Positions 26,877-35,939 are shown, counted from the stretch's first letter. The stretch: DNA of 64,000 bases from an uncultured Pseudomonadota bacterium (GCA_903928445.1 CAIYRB010000163.1:29654-93653); one strand, 5' to 3'. Translations and numbers: made by a program. The notes: generated from the sequence alone by a model not told the origin.

Positions 26877-27905
26877 ATGAAGGCGAAACCGACGACTATC
26901 CAAGGAATGGTACTGACGGCCTGGGTCTTGAGTGCGGGCTGCAGCTCGTCTAATTTTGCCGGCAGCAGTCCGGCCAAATCCCTGGTGCCGGTCGCTGGAG
27001 CGCCGCAACCGGGTGAAGGCCTGCCGACGGGACTACCGGCCGCTGGGGGAGATCAGTCGATTGACAGCAAGAGCGGCTCCGGTGGCGGTGGCCCCGGCGG
27101 CGGTGGCCCGGTCGGCGGTGGCCCGGTCGGCGGTGGCCCGGTCGGCGGTGCCCCGGTCGGCGGTGCCCCGGTCGGCAGCTCTAACCCAAGCTTGGGCAAT
27201 GGCCCCGGCACCGGTGGAAAGATCACGGACAGTGGCGATTGCACCAGCAGCACGTCGCTGAATTACAATATCGTCTTTGCCTTCGACAATACCGGATCGC
27301 AGATTGATACCGATCCGACGAATGTCCGTGGCACCGGTGGTCAAGCTTTCGTCGATCAGTTTTTGGCCTATGTGCAAGCCAATCCAAAGGCTAAGGTCAA
27401 TATGAATGTGTTGAGCTTCAACACCGTTTCGATCCGCAGCGCAGATGGTTGGTTGGCACTTAGTCCAGACCATGCTGCCCTGATTAAGGCCGATATCACC
27501 ACCGCTACTGCCAATCCCAACGGCAATACCTCCTACACTCCGGTGCTAAGTGACGCCGCGGCGTTGTTAAGCGACATCAACCGCCAGACGGCTGGTACTA
27601 AGGCACGCAACTACCTCATCTTTTTGACCGATGGTTTACCCAATAAGGACCGGGACGAAGCCATTCGCAAAGCGGCGGCCAGCGTCGTCAGCCAACAGGC
27701 CGCGATCATCGCCATCGCTTCTGGTCCAGATGTGCCGGCGGACGGCGAGGCAGTGGTTCGGGCTCTGGCTCTGCCGACAATTGGCACGACCTATCCTGAT
27801 TTAGTCGGTCAATACTACCGGGCGGCGACACCCGATGACTTAAAGTCGGTGTGGAGTTCACTCTCAACCAAGATCGGATCTGCCTGCAACGGCTCCGGCA
27901 CCTAA
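26877..27905 (+). CDS. Lipoprotein with von Willebrand factor A domain and GGGPV repeats
   Basis: A 342-residue protein. The ATG at 26877 has AGGAGG eight bases upstream. The signal ends in the lipobox WVLSAGC (Cys at about residue 22). A spacer follows with five copies of a Gly-Gly-(Gly/Ala)-Pro-Val unit (about residues 75-99). The vWA domain starts near residue 125: FAFDNTGS (137-141) provides a MIDAS-like D-x-T-x-S, and LTDGLPN the distal Asp. vWA lipoproteins mediate metal-dependent protein binding at the envelope. No operon partner: the next gene is convergent. Confidence 0.78.
   Translation: MKAKPTTIQGMVLTAWVLSAGCSSSNFAGSSPAKSLVPVAGAPQPGEGLPTGLPAAGGDQSIDSKSGSGGGGPGGGGPVGGGPVGGGPVGGAPVGGAPVGSSNPSLGNGPGTGGKITDSGDCTSSTSLNYNIVFAFDNTGSQIDTDPTNVRGTGGQAFVDQFLAYVQANPKAKVNMNVLSFNTVSIRSADGWLALSPDHAALIKADITTATANPNGNTSYTPVLSDAAALLSDINRQTAGTKARNYLIFLTDGLPNKDRDEAIRKAAASVVSQQAAIIAIASGPDVPADGEAVVRALALPTIGTTYPDLVGQYYRAATPDDLKSVWSSLSTKIGSACNGSGT
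27099..27173 (+). repeat. Five tandem 15-bp units coding for a Gly/Pro/Val linker
   Basis: Five contiguous units of GGCGGTGGCCCGGTC; units 4 and 5 carry GCC in place of the third GGC codon. They are exactly in frame (GGGPV three times, GGAPV twice), so copy-number change would lengthen or shorten the spacer without a frameshift. Confidence 0.9.
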
Positions 27906-27916
27906 TCCCTCGATCT

Positions 27917-29287
27917 CTACGCTCGACCTTCGTGGTGCGCCATGAGCACCTTTAACTTTGGCGTCAAAGCCAACATGATAAGCCCTGCCAAAAGCGACGT
28001 CGCCACGAACATCAAGTAGAAGTCGGCCATGCCACCGAAGATGTGGAAGACCTCGCCGTCTTCGATCATCTTTTGGGCGCCAGCTAAATAGCCAGCGATC
28101 AAATTAGCCGCGGCACTGGAGAGGAACCAGATCCCCATCAACAACGAGGCGAAACGCGGCGGCGCTAGCTTCGTCACCAGAGAAAGGCCGACAGGCGACA
28201 AGCAGAGTTCGCCACAGGTGTGCAGGACGTAGGCCAGAGTCAGCCACAGTGGGCTCACCAGTTGACCACTGCGGGCTGCAAGCGAGCCGGCGACCATGGC
28301 GACAAAGCCGGCCGCAAGCAGCAACATGCCAAGCGCCATCTTGACCGTCGTGCTGGGCTCCTTGCCGCGAGCCCCTAGGCGCAACCATCCGGCGGCAAAG
28401 ACCGGGGCGAGGATCAGGATGGCGATGGAATTGATCGATTGGAACCAGGATGCTGGGGTTTCGATGCCGAAGAACGTCCGATCGGTAAAGCGCATCGCAA
28501 ACAGGTTCATCGACGAACCCGCCTGCTCAAAGGCCATCCAGAAGAAGATGGTGAAGACGGCGGCAATCAAGATCACCAGCACGTTCTTGCGTTCTTCCGC
28601 TGTTAGCGGGGCCCGCTGGGCGCGTTCTGCTTGGTGCGTACGAAGCTTTTTTGGTGGAGCGCCGATTTCCGGTGGAATGTACTTGTGGCGGAGGACGACG
28701 TAGCCGATCAATCCCGCAACCATGCCAACACCTGCAGCTCCGAAGCCATAGTGCCAACCAAATCGCTCGCTCTCACCAAGGTAACCGCAGAGCAAGGTGC
28801 CAAGCAGAGCGCCGAGATTGATGCCCATGTAGAAAATCGTGAAGCCCGAGTCGCGCCGCGGATCATCCTCGCCATAAAGGTGGCCGACCATGGTCGACAC
28901 ACAGGGCTTGAAAAAACCCGTGCCGATCACGATCAGAGCCAAGCCCAGGTAAAACGCCATCGCGACCGGCAGCGTCAAAGTGAAATGACCGGCGGCGATG
29001 ATAGCACCGCCAATCAGCATCGAACGATGCGTCCCGAGCCAACGGTCAGCCAGCCATCCGCCGATCAGCGGCGTCAGGAACACCAACCCAGTGTACCAAC
29101 CATAGAGGTGAGCGGCATCTTGCTCCGACCAGCCCAGGCCACCCTTGGCCGTGGTCGTGACCAGATACAGCACGAGGATGGCGCGCATGCCGTAGTAGGA
29201 AAAGCGCTCCCACATTTCGGTTAAAAACAGGACATAAAGTCCGGGCGGATGCTTTTGCTTGGTACTGGCGGCGGATGTTTGTTTCAT
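27917..29287 (-). CDS. POT/PTR-family proton-coupled peptide transporter
   Basis: A 456-residue inner-membrane transporter with about 12-14 helices that imports di/tripeptides with protons. The family signature ExxERFxYYG is at residues 26-35 (EMWERFSYYG), and the second PTR2 signature region is FTIFYMGINLGALLG (about 150-165). The cytoplasmic loop with KKLRTHQAERAQ and ERKNVL sits between the two halves. The length and both motifs match bacterial DtpT-like members. Monocistronic; convergent with the vWA lipoprotein gene. Confidence 0.92.
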   Translation of the reverse strand: MKQTSAASTKQKHPPGLYVLFLTEMWERFSYYGMRAILVLYLVTTTAKGGLGWSEQDAAHLYGWYTGLVFLTPLIGGWLADRWLGTHRSMLIGGAIIAAGHFTLTLPVAMAFYLGLALIVIGTGFFKPCVSTMVGHLYGEDDPRRDSGFTIFYMGINLGALLGTLLCGYLGESERFGWHYGFGAAGVGMVAGLIGYVVLRHKYIPPEIGAPPKKLRTHQAERAQRAPLTAEERKNVLVILIAAVFTIFFWMAFEQAGSSMNLFAMRFTDRTFFGIETPASWFQSINSIAILILAPVFAAGWLRLGARGKEPSTTVKMALGMLLLAAGFVAMVAGSLAARSGQLVSPLWLTLAYVLHTCGELCLSPVGLSLVTKLAPPRFASLLMGIWFLSSAAANLIAGYLAGAQKMIEDGEVFHIFGGMADFYLMFVATSLLAGLIMLALTPKLKVLMAHHEGRA

Positions 29288-29312
29288 AGGTGGCGGACCA
29301 TAGCACAGCCGT

Positions 29313-31448
29313 TCAGGGCGGGCAATCGCCGGCAGCGGCCTGGTCCAGCTGCCAGAGGGTCATGTCCTGGACGTGCATCAAGGCCCGTGCGCCGCGGGGA
29401 ACGCCAAGTTTTAGCTTGGTTTTTGTCTCAGTGATCAGGTAGTCGACGGCGTTTTGGCGCAGTAAGCAGCCGAGCTCTTCGCCGCTGACACCGGGCCTCC
29501 AGGTCCAAGCGGGGTAGGTCATGCTCGAGTGCCACAGGTCGGCCGCAGTGAGAAAGGAACTGATATTGGTCTCCGTCGCGGCATAGACGCGGGCAGACGC
29601 ACCGGCGCCGAGCCTTTCGTTGAGGCCGGTATGGAGACGGAAGATCGGCTTTTTCTCCATGATCTGCTGGGTCAGGTTGCCGCCGTAGAGATGCTTGACG
29701 AGCTCGCGAGCTAAGACATCGAGGCTAGAATAACCAAGGCCGATGCCCACAGCCAGGAAGGCCGCTGCCATCAGCTGGCGGCGCTGGACACAGCCGGCAA
29801 ACAATAGCGCCGTAGCAGTCGTGGCTAAAACGCCCAGCACGGTGAGGAAGTGGCGCGGAGCGACCATCGTGCCATAGGCTCCCATCGCTTCTTGCAGCAG
29901 AGCAAAGCCGGCGACGACAAATAACAGCAGTGGAATCAGCCGGGACCAACGCATAAAGCGCTGCACGCCCTGACTTGAGGCACGGCTCAGTTGTGCGGCT
30001 AGCGCGGCACATACAGCCAAGATGAATGCTGGCTCGGACGCAAGCCAAGTGACGAGCGAACGCAGCAGCGCCCAGGGTGAGAGGCTCAGGGGCCGCGCTT
30101 CGACGATGACGCTCTGCAGACCAGGGGCATAGGGCGTGGCAAACAGTTCACCAAGTAGCGGGAAGAACGGATCGCCGGTGATGGCCCAGTTGCGCCAAGC
30201 GTAGGGTAGAAAGCCGCAGATCATCAACGCTGCCCCGCAGCTTAACAGCAGGAGCAACCGGCCTACCTTCTTTGGCCAGGCTGGCAGCGGTGATGGATTT
30301 GCGCGCGCATCAATCACCGGTTGGGCCAACGCGGTGATGGCGATAACGACATAGATCATCCCGGCAGTGGGTTTGATGGCCATGGCAAAGCTCGCCCCGG
30401 CCAAGAAATACAGCGGCTGCGACGCCATCAGACCATAGAGCGAGGTCAAGGCGCAGGCGGCGAGGAAGCCGTCGTTTTTCGGCAGCATCATCGTTGCCAT
30501 GAGTGTTCCGTTTAAGCATAGACCCAGCAGCGCGGTGGTCTTAACGCCGCCAAGCCAGCGGCCGCCCAAGGCGCGCAATGCCGCCAGACAGACGCCGTAG
30601 CCAATCGTCAGATGCGTCAGCTGGGCCAAGGCGTTTTGTTCGGCAGTGCCGCGCGCCAATAGTTTTAGCCACAGGTAGTAGTGCTCGATATCAAGGGCAT
30701 AACCGGAATAGATATTGGCAAGCTGCACGCCGGTTTGACCGTGCCGTAGCCACATCTCGGCGAGGCTTAGATGATACAGGTAAGCATCTTCTTGGCCCTG
30801 AAAAAACAGTGCATTGCCGCAGCGTAAGGCATATCCAGTCGCGACGAGCAGCAGCAGCGCACGTTCCCATTTGGTCTCAGGCCAGACCTCCGACCACGGG
30901 GGTAAAGGCGGCGGGAAAAGGCAAAATAAGGCGTAGCCGATGCAGGAGGTGGCGGCGACCAGCCACGCCGCTGGTGGCGTGATCAGGCCGACGACAAACA
31001 CCACCAGGCCGCAGGTGGCGGTCCCTAAAAGAGCAGGCAGAGTGAGCTTCAACCACCGGCGCTCTTCGCCCCAGTCGTCAGGATCAGGCTTAGTGACTGT
31101 CCGAGAAATTCCCTGTCTCCCTACTTCCGCGGCTCTGTGGTCAAAACTGGGCGTTTGGGTTTGACCACGGCGGCGCGGAAGTAGGGAGACGCCGAATTTT
31201 TCGGATATGTCTTGAGCAGCGAAGGCCGTGGCGACGCGGCGCAGCGGCATCAGAGGGAGTTGGCCAAGGCCGTGCAACAGCGGCAGTAGGGCCACAAAGG
31301 TAAACAAGATTTTAATAGCAAACCAGACCGGTCCAAACGGATGCGTCACTTCGGCTTCGAGCGGCATGGCGTAGCTAGAAGCAAGCCACAAGGCGCAGCA
31401 AACAGTCACGATGAGGCGAGCGCGGAGTGACCGTTCCAGGAGTGTCAT
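29313..31448 (-). CDS. Polytopic membrane protein, GT-C/GT39-like, carrying an in-frame palindromic insert
   Basis: A 711-residue protein with about 12-14 membrane helices and a soluble C-terminal part of about 130 residues. The first large loop contains FFQGQEDAYLYHLSLAEM (about residues 219-236), in which the acidic ED pair followed by YHL is like the active-site loop of GT39-type and related lipid-linked sugar transferases. It is probably an inner-membrane glycosyltransferase. Residues about 82-116 (from SEKFGVS to TVTKP) are polar, Arg/Gln-rich, unlike the rest, and are encoded by a long inverted repeat at 31100-31205 that seems to be an insertion tolerated in frame. The gene lies just downstream of the POT transporter start on the same strand. 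Confidence 0.6.
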   Translation of the reverse strand: MTLLERSLRARLIVTVCCALWLASSYAMPLEAEVTHPFGPVWFAIKILFTFVALLPLLHGLGQLPLMPLRRVATAFAAQDISEKFGVSLLPRRRGQTQTPSFDHRAAEVGRQGISRTVTKPDPDDWGEERRWLKLTLPALLGTATCGLVVFVVGLITPPAAWLVAATSCIGYALFCLFPPPLPPWSEVWPETKWERALLLLVATGYALRCGNALFFQGQEDAYLYHLSLAEMWLRHGQTGVQLANIYSGYALDIEHYYLWLKLLARGTAEQNALAQLTHLTIGYGVCLAALRALGGRWLGGVKTTALLGLCLNGTLMATMMLPKNDGFLAACALTSLYGLMASQPLYFLAGASFAMAIKPTAGMIYVVIAITALAQPVIDARANPSPLPAWPKKVGRLLLLLSCGAALMICGFLPYAWRNWAITGDPFFPLLGELFATPYAPGLQSVIVEARPLSLSPWALLRSLVTWLASEPAFILAVCAALAAQLSRASSQGVQRFMRWSRLIPLLLFVVAGFALLQEAMGAYGTMVAPRHFLTVLGVLATTATALLFAGCVQRRQLMAAAFLAVGIGLGYSSLDVLARELVKHLYGGNLTQQIMEKKPIFRLHTGLNERLGAGASARVYAATETNISSFLTAADLWHSSMTYPAWTWRPGVSGEELGCLLRQNAVDYLITETKTKLKLGVPRGARALMHVQDMTLWQLDQAAAGDCPP
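31100..31205. repeat. Long palindromic (MITE/RPE-like) element inside a coding sequence
   Basis: Nested inverted repeats: terminal TCCGA (31100-31104) with TCGGA (31201-31205) extended by AAATTC/GAATTT; a perfect 16-bp arm GTCTCCCTACTTCCGC (31115-31130) with its complement at 31175-31190; a perfect 9-bp arm GTGGTCAAA (31137-31145) with TTTGACCAC (31160-31168); a 14-base loop at 31146-31159. The whole would fold into one long hairpin. It is fully translated in the host gene without a stop. Confidence 0.75.
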
Positions 31449-31542
31449 ATCGGTTGACCATTATGGTGTAGGTGTCAGGAGGTTTGCCGGACTCTCAGGC
31501 CCACTAAAAGACTGCAATGGAGGCCGCATCTGGACCAGCAGA

Positions 31543-32778
31543 TTACGCCGGCGCCAGCTTTTCCACAACCGGCCTCAGTAGCAGGCTGAGGATCGACGAG
31601 ACGATCATCGAGGCGGCGACGACGATGCCGAGTTGGCTAAACCTGGCCAACTCCTCGCTGTTCGCGCCGATCAGCCAACCGCCGCCGTAGGAGGCGCCGG
31701 CCGCCGCCAATTGTTGAACGGAGGCGATCAGCGTCATGAAGCTGCCGCGCCGGGCGGAATCGACGCTGCGGTTGACCAGCTCCAGCCACGGCGTCATCCG
31801 CGCCGCGCCGACAGCAGAGACCAGGGTGTTGAGCACCAAGGCCACGGCAAATCCAGCGTGGCCCATGTGGGCAAAGGCGAGTAGAGCTGGCACGGAAAAG
31901 AACGAGGAGATGATGAACACCCGGCGGGCGCCAAAGCGGTCCGATAAGCGACCGACCAGCGGCGCCATAAACAACGAGGCGAGGCCGGCGACCAGATAAA
32001 TGTGTGGCAAATCGGCCTCGGACAGGCCGGCGATGGCGACGAGAAAAGGGCTGACAAAGGGCATTAAGGCAAAGATCGACATCATGCTGATGGTCAGCGC
32101 GATGGCGACCCAGGTATTCGGTTCACGCAGCAGCTTGGCGATTCCGGCCCATGCCGAATCGGTGCGCTGCTGCGCCAGGTGGCCCGTGACGCTTGGCAGG
32201 TAGCGCCAGGCGAGCGCCAAATTGCCAACGGTAAAGCCTCCGAGCAACAGAAAGGTTGCGTTCCAACCGAGGGAATTTGCCACCATCAGTCCCAGCGGCA
32301 CGCCGGCCACCGAGGTGACGGCAAAGGCCGCCATGACCAAACCGGTGGCTCGGCCGCGGCGCTGCTTTGGGATGACGTCGCCGATGATGGCGAGGATGAT
32401 CGCTTGCAGCAGGCCGCCGAACAGTCCTGTCAACACCCGAGCAGCGAGTAGCCAGCCAAAGCTTGGCGCGAAGCCACATAAAAAGGTGCCAACAGTGAGG
32501 CCAGCATAGATCGTCAGCAACACCTGTTTGCGGTCAAAGCGGTCCATAAACAAGGCGGCAAAGAAGCAGCTGAAAGCCGCGCTGAAGGTATAGACGGAGA
32601 CCACCAGGCCAAATTCACGCGGACTGATGTGGAACACCCGCATGAGCTGTGGGCCCAGCGGCATCATCATGATGAAATCCATCAAGTGCGAAAATTGGAC
32701 TCCGGCTAAGATCAGGACGATGAGCATCTCGCTAGAGCTTTGACGCTGGGGTGGGGATGAAGTCGGTGTAACGAGCAT
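31543..32778 (-). CDS. MFS transporter (12-helix drug/sugar efflux type)
   Basis: A 411-residue major facilitator permease. The ATG at 32778 is preferred because GAGG lies five bases upstream and the product then starts just before the first helix; a longer frame to 32829 has no ribosome-binding site. The loop 2-3 motif is ALFMDRFDRKQVL (the MFS GxxxDRxGRR motif with changes), and the matching motif in the second half is VGRLSDRFGARRVF. The arrangement resembles AraJ/DHA1 efflux permeases. Substrate is unknown. The gene is followed by a 94-base gap before the membrane protein at 31448. Confidence 0.87.
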   Translation of the reverse strand: MLVTPTSSPPQRQSSSEMLIVLILAGVQFSHLMDFIMMMPLGPQLMRVFHISPREFGLVVSVYTFSAAFSCFFAALFMDRFDRKQVLLTIYAGLTVGTFLCGFAPSFGWLLAARVLTGLFGGLLQAIILAIIGDVIPKQRRGRATGLVMAAFAVTSVAGVPLGLMVANSLGWNATFLLLGGFTVGNLALAWRYLPSVTGHLAQQRTDSAWAGIAKLLREPNTWVAIALTISMMSIFALMPFVSPFLVAIAGLSEADLPHIYLVAGLASLFMAPLVGRLSDRFGARRVFIISSFFSVPALLAFAHMGHAGFAVALVLNTLVSAVGAARMTPWLELVNRSVDSARRGSFMTLIASVQQLAAAGASYGGGWLIGANSEELARFSQLGIVVAASMIVSSILSLLLRPVVEKLAPA

Positions 32779-32946
32779 AGCGGCCTCGATGGGGTGGCGA
32801 CCTAGAACCAAGGGGGGTGAGCGGATCATAGCAGGACCGCCCGTAAGATTGCCACGCAGATCCCTTTTTTCTCGGCTGGGTCTTTGCTACAAGAGAGGAC
32901 TCAGGGTCGCTAAGGCCAAGTTTTAGCTTTTCGCAGGGGAGACATT

Positions 32947-33381
32947 ATGCAGGAGCAACAGGCGCTACAGATCGGCATCGTTCGGATTTACCTCAAGGAC
33001 TTGTCGTTCGAGTCGCCCAAGGCACCGCAGATCTTCCGCGACAACTGGCGGCCTGAGATCAAGCTTGACGTCAGCGTCAGGCCAAAAAAGGTCGAGGGCA
33101 ACTTCTATGAGGTGTCCCTGGGCATCACCGTCGAGGCCAAGGCAGGAACGGATACCGGCTTCATCGTCGAGCTGGAGCAGGCCGGCTTGTTTGATATCCG
33201 CGGCCCAGAGGGTGCCGGTCTAGAAAAAGCTCTGCGCGTTTTTTGCCCGAATGTGCTTTTCCCCTATGCTCGCCAGACCATTGATCAAGCTTTGCTGCTT
33301 GGGGGATTCCCGCCGTTGATGCTGGCGCCGATCAATTTCGATGGTGGCGAGCAGCACAAGCCGCAGGACCTGATGAGCTGA
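32947..33381 (+). CDS. secB: Protein-export chaperone SecB
   Basis: A 144-residue cytosolic chaperone that holds preproteins unfolded and hands them to SecA. The N-terminal strand IGIVRIYLKDLSFESPKAP matches the SecB signature, followed by LDVSVRPKKVEGNFYEVSL, and the C-terminal half contains LFPYARQTIDQALLLGGFPP, the most conserved SecB block. The ATG at 32947 has GGGGAG upstream. The C-terminal zinc-contact tail of SecB is represented only by a polar QHKPQDLMS. Monocistronic, divergent from the MFS gene and convergent with the receiver/TPR gene. Confidence 0.95.
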   Translation: MQEQQALQIGIVRIYLKDLSFESPKAPQIFRDNWRPEIKLDVSVRPKKVEGNFYEVSLGITVEAKAGTDTGFIVELEQAGLFDIRGPEGAGLEKALRVFCPNVLFPYARQTIDQALLLGGFPPLMLAPINFDGGEQHKPQDLMS

Positions 33382-33385
33382 CTAG

Positions 33386-33401
33386 TAGCCTCAGGAGGCT
33401 A
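33386..33401. terminator. Small stem-loop between convergent secB and receiver/TPR genes
   Basis: TAGCCT (33386-33391) and AGGCTA (33396-33401) form a 6-bp stem with a 4-base loop in the nine-base gap between the two stop codons. No T-run on either side; possible bidirectional transcript end. Confidence 0.25.
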
Positions 33402-34632
33402 TGGGAACCGGCGGCTTCTGCTGGGCACGCAATTGATTGACCTCGCGCACGAGGTTTTTATCGAAGGCGATGCCTTGCTCCGTCATCTGCTTGCTGACCC
33501 TGGCCAGGGCGGCATAGGCTTTATCAAAACTTGGATCAGCTTTAAAACTGATGACCAGTTCGGTAAAGGCTCGGAGCAGCTCGCCCTTCTTTGCCAAAGC
33601 TAGGCCAAGATTGTAGCGTAGCGCGTGAGTCTTGGCTTTGTTGTTTAGCAGCTTGATCGCATTTTCATAGGTGGCGATCGCTTGCTCGAAGGCCTGGCGG
33701 TGGGTTAAGCCGATGGCCATATTGTTGAAATGACGGGCGAGGCCGTCGCCGTTTTGCGTCTCGGCCAGGAGCTGCGCGGCAAGGGACAGGTCGCCTTCTT
33801 TAAACGCCAATTTCCCTTGCTCATCCTTGAGCGGAGAGAAATCGGGATCGATGCTGCTGACTGTGGCAAAGGTCTTCTTCGCGTCTTCTGGCCGATCAGC
33901 CTCGACATAAGCGGAACCGAGATTGACCATGACTGAAATATTTTTTGGCGATTTTTGTGACATTGACTGCAGTTGCTCAATCGCTAGCTCATGGCGTCCG
34001 GTGCGCGAGTAAACGTTGGCCAGGGCGCTGGCCGTTTCGAAATGGTTTGGATCTTCAGCCAATGCAGCTTTGAAGCACTCCTCGGCCTTTGCCAATTGTC
34101 CAGTCATCGTCCAGATCTGTCCGAGCAGGCAGTTGCAGCGCAGCGAATAGGGTGGCTTCTTGAGCTTTGCGTCGATCAGTTGCAGGGCATCGTTAGGCTT
34201 ACCCTCAGCCAAATAGACCTCGATCTTGCGCAGCGTGACTTCCTCTTTTGGCAGCGTATTCTCGCGCTCAATCAAGGCTTCGATCGCCGTAGTGGCCTTG
34301 GCGCGGTCAAGCGGCATGGTCAGGATATCGCCGAGGCCCAGGTCGCGGGTGAGTGCGATGTCCTGATCCGTCATTCGCTTGGAATAGAGGAGATATGGGA
34401 CATATTTCTTACGGTCTGACTTCAGGCGCTGGACCATCGTCGTGCCGGGCATGATCGACATCTCCCAGGCCGAGATCACCAGCTGGATGTTCTGCTTCTT
34501 GGCTTCGCGCAACGCGATCTCACCATTGGCTGCCGTGACGACATTCTTATAGCCAAGGGCGGTCAGCACGACGTTGAAAAACAGCATATTGGCTTCGACT
34601 TCGTCGACGATCATGATCCGTTCGATAGGCAT
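33391..34632 (-). CDS. Pseudo-receiver domain protein with TPR repeats
   Basis: A 413-residue cytoplasmic protein. The ATG at 34632 is chosen since MPIERIMIVDE starts the receiver fold and GGGAGA lies eight bases upstream. Residues 1-120 are a CheY-like receiver with the acidic pair partly kept (D10, E11), but the phospho-acceptor position is Ala55 (LVISAWEM in place of the usual D-W-x-M) and the conserved Lys near residue 106 is Met (ILTMPLD). Phosphorylation is therefore unlikely. Residues about 125-400 form tandem TPR repeats (AEECFKAALAEDPNHFETAS, and later NNMAIGLTHRQAFEQAIATY). It is probably a protein-interaction scaffold whose receiver works without phosphate (inference). Confidence 0.82.
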   Translation of the reverse strand: MPIERIMIVDEVEANMLFFNVVLTALGYKNVVTAANGEIALREAKKQNIQLVISAWEMSIMPGTTMVQRLKSDRKKYVPYLLYSKRMTDQDIALTRDLGLGDILTMPLDRAKATTAIEALIERENTLPKEEVTLRKIEVYLAEGKPNDALQLIDAKLKKPPYSLRCNCLLGQIWTMTGQLAKAEECFKAALAEDPNHFETASALANVYSRTGRHELAIEQLQSMSQKSPKNISVMVNLGSAYVEADRPEDAKKTFATVSSIDPDFSPLKDEQGKLAFKEGDLSLAAQLLAETQNGDGLARHFNNMAIGLTHRQAFEQAIATYENAIKLLNNKAKTHALRYNLGLALAKKGELLRAFTELVISFKADPSFDKAYAALARVSKQMTEQGIAFDKNLVREVNQLRAQQKPPVPIAS

Positions 34633-34841
34633 GGCCGCGTCTCCCTTTCCTGAGGTGGGGCAAGATCCCCGGCAAAAGCCAGGATCTAGAGCCTGACGAA
34701 GTATCGGCCTGGCTTTGCGCAAACTTGAGGCTAGAGCAGTACCTGTGCCGCCTCGCTCCTGCGCGGTAAATCCCTGTATTTATGGCTAGGTCGCTGCTAT
34801 CTTTGGCCTCTTTGCTTATTTGCTTAGATCGGAGGCCACCG

Positions 34842-35939
34842 GTGACGCAGCGGATTCTGCTCGTGCAGCTTCGCCAGCTTGGCGACATTTTACTGACAAC
34901 TCCGTGCCTTAGCGCTTTGAGACAGGCATGGCCCGAGGCCGAGATCGTCTTTCTCAGTCATCCGATGGGCCGACTCATTCTCAAAGATAACCCTCATTTA
35001 AGCGAGCTGGTCACCTACGATCCAGGTGCCGGCTGGCGCGCGGAATGGGCCTTGGCGCGGCAGTTGCGGGCTCGTCGCTTCGATCTGGTCTTTGACTTTA
35101 TGAACAATCCACGCAGCGCCTTCTACACGCGCATGACCGGCGCCGCTTGCCGCCTTGGCTTTGCCTCAGCTCGTTCCTGGGCCTACACGCAAGCACCGCG
35201 CAAACCAACGACAGAGGATTACATCGTAAGGCATAAGTTTATGCTGCTGCAGGCCGCAGGCGTGGCCTCTGGCAGCGAGCAGTTGATCTTGCCGTGGCCG
35301 GCGGCGGCCGCGGATGATGTCGCAGACTTCTTTGCGGCGACTCCGGCCTTAAAGGCGGCGCCGCTACGCATCCTGCTCAGTCCGACTCACCGGCGGCCAC
35401 TGCGGCGTTGGCCATTAGCCCGTTACGCGGCTCTTGCCGACCGCCTCAGCAGCGAGTGGGGTGCTGCTGTGGTCTGGTTGCATGGACCGGGTGAAGCCGC
35501 CGTCATCGACGAAGTGCAGGGGTTGTGCCGTCAGCCAAGTTATAAAGCGCCACCGACCAGTTTTGCCCAGATGAGTGCATTGATGGCAAATATGGATTTG
35601 TTTATTGGTAATTCGAATGGTCCAAGTCACGTCGCCGTTGCCGCCAACTTGCCCTCGCTGCAGCTCCATGGTCACACCTCTGCCGTGGCGTGGTGTCCGA
35701 TGAATGAGCGGCACCAAGCATTGCAGACGCCGGAGTATGGTCAGGTCAGAGTGCCACGCATAGAAGCTCTGACGCTTGAGGTGGTATGGAGCAAGCTCGC
35801 ATCGATGCGGCCAACGTTGGAGCGTATTGCCGCGGCAAGACCTAAGGAGGCGTTGCGCCGGGATTGGGATGTTTCTGGTTTAGTTTCGGTGACTTATTTC
35901 TCAGCAAAGCCCGTGGTCAGGCCAATCGCTTTGGAGTAG
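34842..35939 (+). CDS. Glycosyltransferase family 9 (heptosyltransferase-like)
   Basis: A 365-residue GT9 enzyme of the kind that adds heptose or another sugar to the lipopolysaccharide core at the inner face of the inner membrane. The GTG at 34842 has GGAGG six bases upstream; the longer frame to 34782 is not supported. The N-terminal ILLVQLRQLGDILLTTPCL is the GT9 signature (R-x-x-LGDxLLxTP). The donor-side block is ILLSPTHRRPLRRWPLARY, then DLFIGNSNGPSHVAVAANLPSLQLHG, where the GNSxGPxHxA loop binds the sugar nucleotide. The 3' end overlaps 46 bases with the convergent lipoprotein gene. Confidence 0.88.
   Translation: MTQRILLVQLRQLGDILLTTPCLSALRQAWPEAEIVFLSHPMGRLILKDNPHLSELVTYDPGAGWRAEWALARQLRARRFDLVFDFMNNPRSAFYTRMTGAACRLGFASARSWAYTQAPRKPTTEDYIVRHKFMLLQAAGVASGSEQLILPWPAAAADDVADFFAATPALKAAPLRILLSPTHRRPLRRWPLARYAALADRLSSEWGAAVVWLHGPGEAAVIDEVQGLCRQPSYKAPPTSFAQMSALMANMDLFIGNSNGPSHVAVAANLPSLQLHGHTSAVAWCPMNERHQALQTPEYGQVRVPRIEALTLEVVWSKLASMRPTLERIAAARPKEALRRDWDVSGLVSVTYFSAKPVVRPIALE

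Noticed and set aside
28631..29224. Plus-strand frame of 197 codons opposite the POT transporter
   Set aside because: The minus strand carries the PTR2 signatures; the plus frame is a shadow.
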